Assembly: GCA_023079485.1 (NCBI GenBank)
Contig: CM041107.1
Coordinates: 5,290,657-5,354,656, forward strand
DNA length: 64,000 bases
Direction: 5' to 3'
Source of the DNA: Archilochus colubris
Lineage: Eukaryota; Chordata; Aves; Apodiformes; Trochilidae
Positions 10,786 through 23,094 of this stretch are shown piece after piece. Made by a program: the position numbers and the translations under genes. The notes under the pieces are model-generated. The model did not search any database. It saw only the letters and a list, made by a program, of their open reading frames with translations, and had not been told where the DNA came from. The stretch's first letter is position 1, and every line of letters begins with the position of its first letter.

Positions 10786-11589
10786 GAGCCCCAAACCAGC
10801 TGGTGTTCCACTTGAGGTCCTCACACTGCCATGGGGAGCCCTCCAGGGAGGAACAAAAGGACAAATCCCTTCTGCTGCAGCTTATTAAAAGCAGACATTT
10901 CTGTTTTAAGCCCAGGGTGATGCCTGCTGCCCCGGGGATGCTGAGAGCAGCCAGGTCCCTGCCAGAGCTTCACATCCTCACCGAGCAGCAGCTGCAGGAG
11001 ACAGAGCCTGGAGGAGGAGGATGGTGAGAGCCTTTGCCTTGGTGTTTCCCCCACCCCATCTGCTCTTCTGGTTACCCTGGGGCTGCCTCAACCCCCCCAG
11101 CTGGGATTCCCCACTGGAAAAAGCTTTGCTGGGAAAGCTTCCCTCATCTCCTGGGCAGCAAAGAGCAGCTGGGGCTTGGAACAGAAGCAGAAAGCAGGAG
11201 TGGTGCAGGCTCAGAGCTGATTTTCTGGGGTGTTACAGACCCAACACATTCCCCTCCTGCTGACATTTCCCTGAAGTTTGGACTTTGCAGGAGAAAAATC
11301 AGCAAACCAGTTCTGAAACTGAACCTTTTCTAATAAAAAACCCCAAATCCTCTGGGGAGGAAATGTGAGTCAGTCCCAGCATTGCTTGGTTAATGATTTG
11401 GGAAGATGCTCATGGAGCATCCCTGAGTGGGAATACCTGGTGGGAATACCCCTCTGCAGGGGTGCCCATGGCACTTCTGGGGTTGGAGAGCCCAGTCCAA
11501 GGCTGTGCCAAGCTCCCCATGGCCATCCATGGGCACAGACACATCAATTCCCTGGAGAATTCCCATCCCTCCCGTGCTGCAAATGCTGC
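10786..11589. other. Intergenic, no gene seen
   Basis: No protein-like frame, RNA gene or recognised repeat. It is moderately GC-rich with scattered short poly-A and poly-C runs. Confidence 0.55.
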
Positions 11590-11960
11590 AGGGTAATTTA
11601 TTTAAGTAGCCTTAATGGTGCTGTAATCTATATGCTGAGAGTGTCACCTCTGAATGCTCCCTCAAAAAGGCTCAATGGGAAGAATTTGTGTTTCAAAATA
11701 AATATTTCCTCACGGTGTGCAAAATATCTAATCATGTATTTATCCTTAAGTACTTCCAAAAGTCAACATAATTATTCCAGTCCCATTAAGTTTAATTTGC
11801 AGTAAATTATGCATTTAGCTTTAAGTTGAGGTTGCTGGTTAGAGTCAAGATAAAGCTTTTGCTATTTATGAAGCAGTGTTTCAACGGGGAGCTAAAATAC
11901 AAATGGTTGGACAAGAAAATCTTGCTCAGGGAGTTTGGGAAGAATTTTGAATAGGGAGAC
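11590..11960. promoter_or_regulatory. AT-rich block, candidate conserved non-coding element
   Basis: About 370 bases, strongly AT-rich and complex, not microsatellite. Homeobox-like words recur (GTAATTTATTTAAG, CATAATTATTCC, CATTAAGTTTAATTTG, TAAATTATGCATTTAG). No repeat family was recognised. The pattern resembles the conserved enhancers found in gene-poor intervals; this is an inference from composition. Confidence 0.3.
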
Positions 11961-12362
11961 TTAGCAAAAAAAAAAATAATAATAATCTGTGGAGTCAGAG
12001 TCTGGTGGCAGCTGTTTAAAGCACTCAGTTAACTAACATGAACTCCCCAGTAGCTGATGGGGCTCGGGCTGCCAAAAGGATTTTCCTCTGGCTAGAAAAT
12101 TCAGTGGTTTTCACAGGATGTGGCTTTGAAAAAACAAATTAATCACTTTGTTTTCCTCTTGGTGTCGTTTCTTTGAGGTTTACAGGACAGGGAAGGCATT
12201 TCCACTGGGAGAGGCTGAGCAGCTTTTATCTGGGATTTATCTGAGGTCTTGGATGTCCCTGCAGATTAACAGCAGCACAGAACTGATCCTTCCTCAGCAG
12301 CCCAAAGCCCTTGGAGTCAGTAGGAAACCTCTGATAGTGCTCAACTTGCCCTTCTGTGGTTG

Positions 12363-12484
12363 CTGGATCCTTATCTCCCTGTTCTGGATCCTTATCTCCA
12401 TGGCCTGGATCCTTATCTTCATGTCCTGGATCCCAATCTCCCTGTTCTGGATCCCTGTCTCCATCCCCTGGATCCCTATCTCCT
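12363..12484 (+). repeat. 21-bp minisatellite with GGATCC in every unit
   Basis: Six units of 21 bp, with GGATCC starting at 12365, 12386, 12407, 12428, 12449 and 12470, an exact 21-base register. Because 21 is a multiple of three, the plus strand reads as a hydrophobic W-I-L-I-S-x-x heptad and the minus strand as an acidic G-D-x-D-P repeat. No gene context supports translation. Confidence 0.93.
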
Positions 12485-12694
12485 CTCTTAGGGGCAGCCA
12501 AGAGCTGAACACTCCCCAAATCACCAAGAATTCAGGAAAATGAGGATGCAGGGGGTTACAGCAGGGTGGGACCATCCCTGAGCCTCAGGAGAGGGTGAGC
12601 TGGGCCCCCCAGGATGCTGCTGGACCTGAGGTGTGGTGCCCAGAGCAGCTGTGGCTTGAGGTGACTTTGGGGATATTTGGGGGTATTTTCCCTG

Positions 12695-12785
12695 CCCCAG
12701 GGATGTTGGTTGGTGAGTGCTGGGTTGGAACTGGATGATCTTTAGGGTCCATTCCACCCCAAACCCCACCTGGGATCCTGTGAAG
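12695..12785 (+). mobile_element. Possible CR1 3' tail, degraded
   Basis: It contains GGTTGGAACTGGATGATCTT and a TCCATTCCACCCCAAACCCC tail, which fit an old CR1 3' end. Only the last part is recognisable. Confidence 0.5.
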
Positions 12786-13929
12786 CTCCTCAAGGACACA
12801 GCCCCAGCCCCTGGGTGTTCCAGGTGATGCTGGGCTGCAATGCCAGGGCAGGAGCTGACTCCCTGATCATCTTCCCCTTCTGCCTTCCTCTTTCCCAAGA
12901 GCTTCTGGAGACCTTTGGGAGACACAGGAGATGTCTGCAAGGTTAAGAAGACTCCGTGGCTAAACTCACCAGGAAGGTTTGCAGTAATTTACAGCTGTAG
13001 GCAGCAAATGCTCCTCAGAGGGGGAAGGGAAATGCGATTTAAGGGAACAGAAATAAATAAGGAGCTGGAGCAGCTAACACTCCTTGATTTAATCCCCAGC
13101 CCATAACAAAGATTTATTCTGTTATCTGACAGTTTGATCACTCGAGGAATCCCATAGGTCAACGTGTATCTTGCTGTTATCATCTCTGGGCTCTTTCCAC
13201 CAAGATGCACAGGGCAGATTTGTTAAAGAGATGAACCAGAGAGGGCTGGCAGATGGGACAGTAATAGTGGGGACTTCCAGAGACCTTTGTCATGGAGATA
13301 ACCTGAGTGATGCTTCTGCAACCCCACCTCTGCCACTTGGTCCACAGGAAGGAAACCTCGTGGGGTTCCAGGAGAGCTTGAACCTCAACTGCTTGGAATC
13401 AACCTCAGAACCTCAATCCTACCTGGAAACAGGGAAGAAGAAGAGCAGCTGGGATGGGGGGAGGATCAGTGAAGATGGAGCAGGTCCTGCCCAGCACCCC
13501 CTGCCACAGGCTGGTTCCATGCCAGGGATGCAGATGGATGGGGCAGAGCTGGAATCACCCATCACGGGGATGACAATGTGGGGTTGTTTGGTCAGAGACC
13601 CTCCAGCCTGCCTCCACTTGGCTTTCCTCAGCAAATCCCCCATCTCTCAGTGCTCCCCTTCTTCCTGCCTGGGAATGGCACCAAAAAGCCACGGAGAAAT
13701 TCTCCTACACACTCGGGCAGGGAGCCACTGAGCCATATTGCAGAGGGAAACAGCCTGGACCAGCAAACAGCCAGAACACAGCTCCACAAACAGACACAAA
13801 CAAACAGACTCCCATCCCCAGGAGGTCCAACACAGCCCTGCAAGCAGAGGCTGTCACAAGCCTTGGAGACACAGAAATCCCCAGGCAGGGGTTTTTTACC
13901 CTCCTGGAGAATAAATCTTCTGGAGGAGG
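12786..13929. other. Intergenic, no gene seen
   Basis: No recognised gene. A block at about 13090-13200 is AT-rich, with GTTATCTGACAGTTTGATCA and CTGTTATCATCTC, and might be regulatory. The 186-residue frame at 13171-13731 has no domain or compositional sign of being real. Confidence 0.5.
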
Positions 13930-14312
13930 ATTGAGGGAGCTGGGAATGTTTGGTTTGAGGAAGAGGAGGCTGAGGGGAGACTTCATCACTCTGGAAGCAC
14001 CTGGAGGAGGTTGGTGCTGGGCTCTTCTCACAGATAATCAGTGACAGGAGAAGAGGGAATGGACTCAAGCTGCAGCAGGGCAGCTTTAGACTGGACATTG
14101 GGAACAAACTTTTCACAGACAGAGGGGCCAGACCCTGGAACAGGCTGCCCAGGGGGGTGGTGGAGTCCCCATCCCTGGGTGTGTTTCAGGGTTGTTTGGA
14201 TGTGGTGTTGGGGGATGTGGTTTAGGGAGAACTTTGTAGAGCAGGGATGATGGTTGGACTCCATGGTCCCAAGGGGCTTTTTTCCAACCTGAAAGATTCT
14301 ATGAGCTTTTTT
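13930..14312 (+). mobile_element. CR1 LINE 3' end (divergent subfamily)
   Basis: A CR1 running from GAAGAGGAGGCTGAGGGGAG through AACAGGCTGCCCAGGGGGGT, GTGGTGGAGTCCCCATCCCT and GGTTGGACTCCATGGTCCCA to a TCCAACCTGAAAGATTCTAT tail. It belongs to a different subfamily from the copies at 10420 and 31195. Confidence 0.9.
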
Positions 14313-14609
14313 GAAACCTTCCCTATGAAAAGCTGCTCTGGGGTGGAGTTGTCACTTCTCCTGGAGCTGTGGCCCAGCACCTGAGCACCTCTTGGCCAAG
14401 GGAGAGGATTGGGCTGTGTGGGAGGGAAGCAGCTGGCCAGGAAGCTGCAGTGCCAGGAGGTGCCTGGGCACTCACCCAGAGCTGGGATTTCCTGCTGAGC
14501 ACCTGACTGGAGTCCAAGGAAATGAAATTATTTCTCCAAATCCAAGGCCTGGGCTGTTCCTCTTTGAGACCTCTCTGCCCATGCCAAGGAACAGCTTGGT
14601 AAGGATGTC

Positions 14610-14705
14610 TTTGCCTGCATCCCTGCTTCATCCCTGCTGCATCCCTGTCTGCTTCTCTGCCTGCATCCTTACCTGCATCCCTGCTGCATCCCTGCCTGCT
14701 TTGCC
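14610..14705 (+). repeat. Degenerate CTGCATCC tandem repeat
   Basis: Repeated CTGCATCCCTG / CTTCATCCCTG / CTGCATCCTTA words over about 95 bases. It is imperfect and clearly an internal expansion. Confidence 0.65.
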
Positions 14706-14887
14706 TGGGATGTGTGTGGGGTTCAGCTCTGGGTCAGGCTCTGTCCCACCACCTCTTGATGCTGCCCTGAGCAGGAAACATCTCTGGTGTGCAGGAGCTG
14801 GGAGGCCATCACCCCAGGTGTCCAACAGCAGAAAACCAACTCAAGAGGAGAGAAGAAAGGCAAGGTGGGCACAGCATGGTACCTGTG

Positions 14888-15036
14888 ACTGTGGCTGCCC
14901 CATCCCTGGCAGTGTCCAAGGTTGGATGGGGCTTGGAGCACCCTGGGCTGGGGAGGTGTCCCTGACCATGGCAGGGGTGGCACTGGGGGAGCTTTGAGGT
15001 CCCTTCCAACCCAACCCAAACCATGACTCTGTGATG
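14888..15036 (+). mobile_element. CR1 LINE 3' end, short
   Basis: Only the last 150 bases of the common subfamily are present: GTGGCTGCCCCATCCCTGGC, GGATGGGGCTTGGAGCACCC, and a CCCTTCCAACCC tail ending near CTCTGTGATGAG. Confidence 0.92.
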
Positions 15037-18000
15037 AGTTGCTGAGCCCCATCCCCATGGATCCACCTCCATCCATCCTCAGGCTCTGGCCTCCTCCCCT
15101 TCCTTTCTGTCACCTCTCTCTGGTCCCCATGGGGAGGTGTCTGATGTGTCCCTCACCTGGCTCAAGGTCTCTCCCCATTCATCTCCCTGCCAGCTGCTCT
15201 TTGGGGTCCATGAGTTTCCCAGCCTCTTCCCACAGGTTCCTCCATCCAAGCCCAGCCATAGGAGTCCTGCTGTACCTGAGATACACCTGGGGGGGTCCCT
15301 CCTTCTCTGCCTGTGTTTTGGGGTCTTGGCTGCCCAGCTGGGGGTTGAACATGGGTTCACACATCCACACTTTCCCATTTCTTTCCTTACCTTGACATCA
15401 CGGGATGAAATTAAACTACATCAAATTTCTGCTGTCAGGAGAAGGGAAAAAAAAATGTAAAAAATGGCCAAGCTTGTTGGACCATGGAATAATCTTCCAG
15501 GGGAAATGAGGGGAACTTTATTACTTCAGTCATTTACATCTGGGCTGGACAGAATTACCAGGAAAAAGCAATGCTGGGAGAAATGCTGTAAATAGGAGAG
15601 AGTAAACCTGGGGGAGTTTTGCACTGGAAGGTGCCTGACCTTGGCTTTGCTGCTTCTAAATCCTGAGATATCAGGAGACACAAGTGGGAAACCCATTGGA
15701 AACCCATTCCAGGGGAAGGTCAGAGTCCTTGGGTGCTCAGGTACCAGGGTGTTTAACGAAAGCCAAAGCTGATGGGCTCTGGCAGCTTGCCTGTGAGTTA
15801 ACCAGGCTTGGGGGGATTCAGCCTTTATTTTTTTTGAGAACCAGTGGTTGGGAGCTTGCTTTCAGCTGCTGACATTTATTGCTGCTCTCAGGGCTGCTTT
15901 CAGGCTCTCCTCTCTTCCAGCCACAGCACTGGGGCTGCCCAGCCTTGAACCATCCCAACCCCTGGATTTTTCCCTCCAAGCTTTTCCCTCCTTGTTCTTA
16001 TCCATGATAAGGACAAGTGTTCCAGTGTCCCTGGGACACAGCTCCTCAGGAAGGAAGCATTTTCTGAGCCCCAGGGATGGGGATGGAGCAGCTGGATGCT
16101 GCTGCCTCTCTCCTTTCTCAGGGTTTTTCCTCTCTTTGCAGGCACAGGGCTGGCATGGGGATGGGTGGCTCTGTCCCAGCTCCTGCCTCTCTGCAGTCAC
16201 TGCCTTGGGTTTCTTCTTGGAAAGAAACTCCTGGGGTGTCCCTCTGCAGCATTATCCCATCTCCTGATGCCTCATGGCAGGAATCTGGGAGCTGGGTCTA
16301 CAGGAGATGTCAGGAGCCTGAGATGTTGTGGAGTCTGGGTAGCTGCATCTCCTCAGGAAGCTGCTCCCCAGGATGGTCAGGAAGAGCTGGATTCCAACGT
16401 CTGTGTATGTGGACACCATGTGCTACTCTTACCCCAGGTGTGGATTTTCTGCTGTATTTTAGAAAATTCTTTTAATGGAAATGGGGTGGCTCTGATTCCA
16501 CTGCTGCAGAAATGGGTCTCTAAGCTTTGAGCTCCCTGGGATGCTGGACACACTTCTGGGTGCTTGACCCCAGGGATTGTGTCTGTGAGGTGGAGGATTT
16601 CCCTGATTCCTCATCCAAGGGAGTTCAGAGCAAAGCAAACAAATTATTGCATTAACACAAGGAGGTGCTGAGGGCTGAGGTGAGCAGGGGAAAGAGCTCC
16701 CCAGCTGCAAAAAAGAAGATGGGAAAGCAGAGCTCAGCAAACTTTCCTTGGAAACCACATCTTAGGGTGGAAAAACCCCATCAATGTTCTCAAGCAAAGG
16801 CTGGTGAGCAATGGAAAGGGTGATGGGAACTACCTTGTGCCAGGGGTAGTTTGGTCCAGCTTGAGGGATGAGTGGATGCTGGGACAGCTGCTGCTGTCTT
16901 CCCAGTGACAACGTCTCCAGGTGTCCCCGGGGCAGGTTTCAGAGTATTCTGGAGCCACCTTATCACAGATTCCTCCTCCTCCCAGCCCAGGACCTCAGTG
17001 GGGAGGAGGTGATGGAGATGAGGGCAGAACATGGAACCAAAAGCCCAGAGGCACCAAGCTCTGGGTCCATGCCTGGTGGCTGCTGCTGTTTCCAGGGCAA
17101 TCCCTGCTGTCAGCCCTGGGAGCCTCTGTTATCTCCAGGCTTTACATGTGTTGGTGTCATCGGGCTGGTAGGAGAGACAGAGCTGATCTGATTAAGAGGC
17201 AGCTCAGCTCCTTGCCTGCTCTTGGCAGGCTTGGAACAAATTAGGAGCTCAAATCAGGTTTATCTGGCAGTGTAGGCACAGCAAATGTTTCCTATCACAG
17301 GAGGCTTCATTTGGTCCTCTCGCCTCCCCTCCTCTTTTTTTCAATATCTTTTTTCTTCTTTAATCCTGAGGATCTGACTTTTCTGGGGACTGATCTTTCC
17401 CATCTCTCTTGCCTTCACCAAAGCAGAGTCAATTTTCCTTCCAGCTCCATGAAAAAGCTTGTAATAAAACCTGAGCAGCCCGGACACCAGAGCTAGTTGG
17501 TAGCATTAAATTCATCAGCTATGGGAAGATGAGTCAAGGGGGGCTTCTTAATGCAGTTTAGTTTTCTGGATTGTTATTATCTGGGCTCTTCTCATTGACC
17601 AGAAGAGGTTCAGCTCCAGAGGGACTGCCACAACCTTGTCCTCACCACAGGGGATGTTTGCAGGAGCAGAGCTGGTGGATCCCTGGATGTTAAACAATGG
17701 AGTTGCCTCTTCTGTTGTGCTGGGAGATGGGGAGGGATTGAAATGAAAGGGCAAGAGGCTGGAAAGCAAAATAGAGATGTTTGTGGGTGTGAGAGCATCA
17801 GGCCTGGGAGAAAGTAAGGCAGCAAAAGAGAGGAGGTGATCTCCCAGGGAACCCTAAACTTGGAAATAAAATAATATGGAGAAGGTCCCAGAAATGGACT
17901 GAAGCAAAAGAACAGCACAAAAGACTTCAGGAGAGCTTTGCCTTGGCTGGGGGATCCAGCAGATCCACCAATCCCACAACCATTTCCCCTGACCAACCAA

Positions 18001-20032
18001 CAACTCCACCAGGCTGGGGTGGGAAGAACCAACCAGGCACCTGGCAGGTGCTCAGAAATCCCTGGATATGGATAAAGAAAAAGGGAACACTGCTCCGGGC
18101 AGGTTCTGTTCCTCTGCCATTGGGCATGGCCTGAACTCCTCAGCAGGTCCTGGGGATGCTTCTGATCCAGGTCCTGGGGGAATCACCTCCTGGTACCCCC
18201 CCTGGGATGCTGCAGGAGCAGCAGCCAACAGAGAAGGGGCAGAGGAACCATGGCCCAGGGCAGGAACTGGGCCACCCAGTACAAGACAGAGGCAAAACCT
18301 TCTATTCTGCACCCACATTGCAGGAGGTCCCTGAGGAGCTGGCAGAGGAGCCCTCGAGCTGATTCCTGCTCTTGGAATCACTCCTGTGCTGGCTGCCTTC
18401 ATCCAGCAGAAATTCATCCAGCCAAGGTCTCTTCCCAACCTCCTGTGTGAGCTCCCAGGTTCCCAAAGGGGCTCCTCCTACCTGCCAAAGGGTTTTGGGG
18501 TTTTTTTGGTGATTATTCCCAGTGTCTGAGTGCAGGGAGGCAGAGGCTCCAGCACACAGAACCTTTCCCTGACTCCAGAGGATGGGTTCAGAGCTCTGGA
18601 AGGGTCCCATGCAGAGCCCTAGGGCAGATGGACAAATGTTGTAAAAAAAACTTTTCTGGAGAGCTTTCTCAGCAGCTCTGATGGAGGCCAAACATCTCCA
18701 GGTGGTCAGGACAGGGCAGAACCATGGCTGGGGGCAGAACTCTTCTTATTCCTCTCCCTCTCTGGTTGTTCTCTTATTGAGGTTTCCTCTGCAGCAGCTT
18801 TAATCAGATTTACTCAGGAAACTCCTCTGTGCAGACCCAACCAATGCACACCCAAGTTATTTAATGGCAGAGGGGGTTGTGGCCCCACTGGTTGGATGCA
18901 GGGACTGGGACTGACTCTTCTTGGCTGCTCCAGGAGTGGCTGGCAAGGCAATTGCTGCTCTGGAGTGGAGGAAAGCAGAAGAAATCATTTGAAATATCCT
19001 TGTGCCACATGTGCTTTATTCTGAGGAGCAGGAACCCCCCACCCCCCAGTGAAATATTGAATTTTAAGGGAGATGCAAACAAGTACAAATGAAAAATGTC
19101 TCTGATCATAAAGAAAGCATTTGCTGGAATTAAAATGGAATGCATTACTGTCCAGGCTGATGACAGAAATGTCAGCAGAGCTATGGAAGGGGAGGCTGAC
19201 TACTTAGGTGATCAGATACATTTATTGTTTTCTTTCCATTAATGCCAGTGGCAGCAGTAGAGAAAAAAAAATATCCAATTGCCTGACAACACTTCAGAAG
19301 TGAATTAAGTCCAATCCTTGCAGTGTTCTCCTTTAGCTTCTGGCTCAGCAGGAATGGGGACTTGAATGGACTCACAGCCAGAGGGACAGGGGAAGAGAGG
19401 AAATAATTTCCCTGAGCAGAAATAATGTAGATAATGCCATAATTATCATTAAAAGGACAAGTGAAGCTGCTCTGGCCCTGCAAGCAATCAGTGCCACCCC
19501 TTCTCCAGCTGAATTGGCATTTGTTGGGCTTTATTGCATTTGATGTGTCTGTGTTTCACCTCCTCAACCAGGTCAGGACCAGGGGTGTGTTAATTCTGGG
19601 CTGTCTGGTGGCATTTCTGTGTTTTGGGAACTGCTCCTGTGGCTGCCTGAGCATCCTTCCTGAGCATCCTTGGTCAGTCTGGAGACTCTGACCAAGGAAC
19701 CAAGCTCATCCAGAGCCTCCTGGAGTTCATGAAAAGCATCTGCTGACCCCAGTGGGCTTTGGGACAAGGCTGGTGTGTAGGCAAACACCCAGGTTGGTGA
19801 TGCAGACCCCAGCTGGAGGTATGGGAGTGCTCAGTGCCCTCCTGCTGGCCAGGGCTGATGTTCTGGGGGAAGTTCAAGCCCAGCCAGGCTGCAGGGAACT
19901 TGTTCTGGGGGAACTGTCAGCCTTGGTTTACACAGGTAATGGGGAAGGGTGTGGGGAAGGTTCTGGAAATGTGCTGTGAGGATGCTCAGGGCCTGCAGGG
20001 CTCCATCAGAGAGGTTGGAAAAGTGGCACCAG
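15037..20032. other. Intergenic, 5 kb without gene or clear repeat
   Basis: No protein-like frame, RNA gene or CR1 was recognised across about 5 kb. AT-rich blocks at roughly 17150-17300, 17460-17600 and 19200-19460 (for example GATTAAGAGGCAG, GTAGCATTAAATTCATC, CCATAATTATCATTAAAAGG) look more structured than their surroundings and may be conserved non-coding DNA. Confidence 0.5.
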
Positions 20033-20160
20033 AATCACAGAATCACTGAGGTTGGAGAGGAGCTCTGAGATCATAAATTCCAGCCCATGACCCAACACCA
20101 CCACATCAGCCTTTCCTTAAACACCTCCAGGGCTGGGATCTCCACCACTTCAGACTTTTC
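20033..20160 (-). mobile_element. CR1 LINE 3' end
   Basis: The minus-strand CR1 3' end reads AATCACAGAATCACTGAGGT then GGAGAGGAGCTCTGAGATCA on the plus strand, followed by CCAACACCACCACATCAGCC and ACACCTCCAGGGCTGGGATC. The adjacent poly-T at 20158-20177 is an unrelated tract. Confidence 0.85.
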
Positions 20161-21714
20161 TTTTTTTTTTTTTTTTAAAGCTCCAGGACAGATTTCCAGG
20201 TTGGAGCACCTAAGGCTGGGACCACAAGCCCTGGAACACCCAACTCCTGCATGGTTCATCTGAGTAAGGTCTGTATCCTCCTGCAGAACATCCCTGTCCT
20301 CTTGTTTCCTATGGGATCCCACAGCCAGAGCTCCAGAAGGTCTTGGGGTTGATGAACTGGAGCTCAAACACTTGGGCTTGCTGGTGAGGGCTGTTCCCTG
20401 GTGTTCCCACCTGCCTGGCCATGATGGAGATTTGGCTGTAATAAGCCAAGAGAAGGCAGCTGGGATTCCTCTCCTGCTCCAAGGCACCAAACCCCCCCTA
20501 AGCTGCAGAGCTCAAAAATCCCCTTGTTTGCCCAGATTGAGATGGAGGTGGCTGCAGGACAGCATCACCTCCTCCTGCCCTTGCCTGGCTGGAGTTTCCT
20601 GCCCAGCACAGGGAATTTGGGATGAAGGATGGAGCAGGTAGTCCTGGTGTGGATGGAGAGGTGCTCATGAGCTTGGTTGTGAAGCTTGGGTCAGGAATGA
20701 AGCACTCAGGATGTTCTCAGCTTCTTGAGTGGGGTTTGCAGCAGAGCCCTGGCCCTTGTCACCCCCTGCTCCTCTTCTGGCAGGCACCAGGCAGTTAATT
20801 CACATTTTTTTTTTTTCTCCAAGCAGGAGAAAGCCCAGAGGTAAAATAAATAAATAAATAAGGAAATAAACCCACAACCAAATCGCTGGGATTTCAGTCA
20901 ATTAAACCAAAGCCTGCAGGGTCTGTTGCTTTGGGGTTTATTTTGATTTATTTTATTATTATGTATTTAATTTTATATTTTTGTAAATGAGTCTTGCAGG
21001 GTCTTGGAGCCCTCCCTGTGGGGAGTGACAATCACAATCCACTGCCTCTCCTCTCCCTGGGCTGCCTCTCCACAGGAGCTCAAGAAATCTTAACACCCCA
21101 TCAAAAGGTAATTACATTCTGACACACTGCTTGGAGACCTTGAGAGCTGAGGGGAGAGGAGAGCAGCTTGCATAATGCCTTGAAAATGACACCAAGCAAG
21201 CACCAAAAGTACCAGGAAGGAGGGAAGGAGTTACAATGGGATTTCTACTTGAAGTTTACTCCAGGGTCTAGCTGTGAGGTCTGATCCTGCACCTTGTGGT
21301 TGCTTTCAACCCTTGCTGCCTTTTTTGGGGTTTATTTTGAAGGGAAAGCCCCCCCCCCAACCCTAAGCCTTCCTTGGGTCTCTTTCTACCCATGGGATCA
21401 TCACAAGAGCCAAGGGGGGGGTTGTCATCTTTGTGTCCCCCGGGAACCCCTCTGGGTCCCAATAAACAAAGGGGTGACCCCTGCCATGAGAAGGGAGAGC
21501 TGTGGGCAGGATGAGGAGCCCAGAGGGATCTGCCCAGGGCTGTTCTCTGCAAAGGGTAAAGGCTGGAAGAGAGGTTTTGGAAAGAGAGGTTTTGGAAAGT
21601 GTCCCTTGGTCTTGTCAGCTCCTTCTTGTGTCCTCCCCAAGGCATTTGGTGGTGGCTGCCAGAACTGAGATGATGGATTTAACCCTGGGGCTGGAGGTGG
21701 AGGCATGAGAAGGA

Positions 21715-21937
21715 ACCAATTTCAGTTGAAAGAGGGGAGATGAGATCTCAGGAAGAAATTCTTTGGGGTGAGGGTGCTGAGCCCCAGGTTCCCCCAGAAG
21801 CTGTGGCTGCCCCATCCCTGGCAGTGTCCAAGGTTGGATGGGGCTTGGAGCACCCTGGGTGTCCCTGCCCATGGCAGGGGGTGGATTGGGTCATCCTTGA
21901 GGTCCCTGCAGTGGAAACCAATCTGGGATTCTAAAGT
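21715..21937 (+). mobile_element. CR1 LINE 3' end
   Basis: The common subfamily again, from AGTTGAAAGAGGGGAGATGA through GGGTGAGGGTGCTGAGCCCC to GGTCATCCTTGAGGTCCCTG. About 12 bases in the middle (after CACCCTGGG) are missing relative to its relatives. Confidence 0.92.
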
Positions 21938-22617
21938 GTATAAAAAATGGGAATGCCTTGGATTTTTCTGGCTTTTTCCTGGCCTGCAGCACTGTGACCT
22001 GGTCCAGCCCTAAAACGTGCTGAGGGGTGACAGGGTCCTGCCAGTTTGTGCCTTTCCCCTGGGAAAAGGGAGGCTCACCAAGCAAACACCCCCAAAAAAT
22101 AATGCAACTCAAAGGAATGGAGAATCCTGAGTGTTCCAGGGACACCCAACCTCAGCCTGGAGGTGTCACACACCTTGTGTCAGATTCTCTGTGCAGGTTC
22201 TTGGCTGGGCTGAGGAGCACAGCAGGAGAGCTGGGGCTGAGCAGGCAGCAAATTAACTGCAACATCATTAGCTAATAATTTAGAAGATGCCATGTACTTT
22301 GGCAAGACACCTTTATTAATAGAAGATGCCCTCTGTCCACTGCCTACTTACATTGCTGCTTTCCCAGGGACCTCATGTGATGCTTCCCTTCTTAGTGACC
22401 TTCACAAAAGAGACAAAACCACTCCTCCTTTCCCTTCATTTTTATAAATGATTTTTTTTTTTCCCTTTCTGCTCTGCAAGAGTTTTTTTCCTCTGGATAT
22501 AAAATGCTTCAGGCTCCAGTTTCCCTCTCTACAGCTCTAAATCAGGATTAGCTCCCTGGGTCTGACTTGCATTGCAGAAGCTTCTGGGCAGCTCAAGGGA
22601 GATGCCAGAGTGGCTTT

Positions 22618-23094
22618 GGTGGCCTTGTCCCTTGGGTTTGGTGACCTTGTCCCTTGGGTTTGGTGGCCTTGTCCTTTGGGTTTGGTGGCCTTGTCCTTTG
22701 GGTTTGGTGACTTTGTCCTTTGGGTTTGGTGGCCTTGTCCCTTGGGTTTGGTGGCCTTGTCCCTTGGGTTTGGTGGCCTTGTCCTTTGGGTTTGGTGGCC
22801 TTGTCCCTTGGGTTTGGTGGCTTTGTCCCTTGGGTTTGGTGTCCTTGTCCCTTGGGTTTGGTGACCTTGTCCTTTGGGTTTGGTGACCTTGTCCTTTGGG
22901 TTTGGTGACTTTGTCCTTTGGGTTTTGTGACCTTGTCCTTTGGGTTTGGTGGCCTTGTCCCTTGGGTTTGGTGACCTTGTCCTTTGGGTTTGGTGACCTT
23001 GTCCCTTGGGTTTGGTGGCCTTGTCCCTTGGGTTTGGTGGCCTTGTCCTTTGGGTTTGGTGGCCTTGTCCCTTGGGTTTGGTGGCCTTGTCTCC
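22618..23094 (+). repeat. 22-bp minisatellite, about 21-22 units
   Basis: A 22-bp unit with core CCTTGTCCYTTGGGTTTGG repeated over 477 bases. Variation is limited to a few positions: GGCC/GACC/GACT/GTCC before TTGTCC, and CCC/CCT after it. Since 22 leaves remainder 1 on division by 3, every three units restore the frame. All three minus-strand frames are open through it, giving a repeating proline/lysine/threonine/glutamine pseudo-protein. It ends where a CR1 fragment begins. Confidence 0.95.

Noticed and set aside
9997..10824. 275-codon minus-strand frame
   Set aside because: Its first half is the antisense of the CR1 at 10420-10785. The same peptide fragments recur antisense to other CR1 copies.
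12363..12484. CRISPR-like array
   Set aside because: The direct repeats are contiguous with no unique spacers, and the organism is a vertebrate. The same reasoning applies to 22618-23094.
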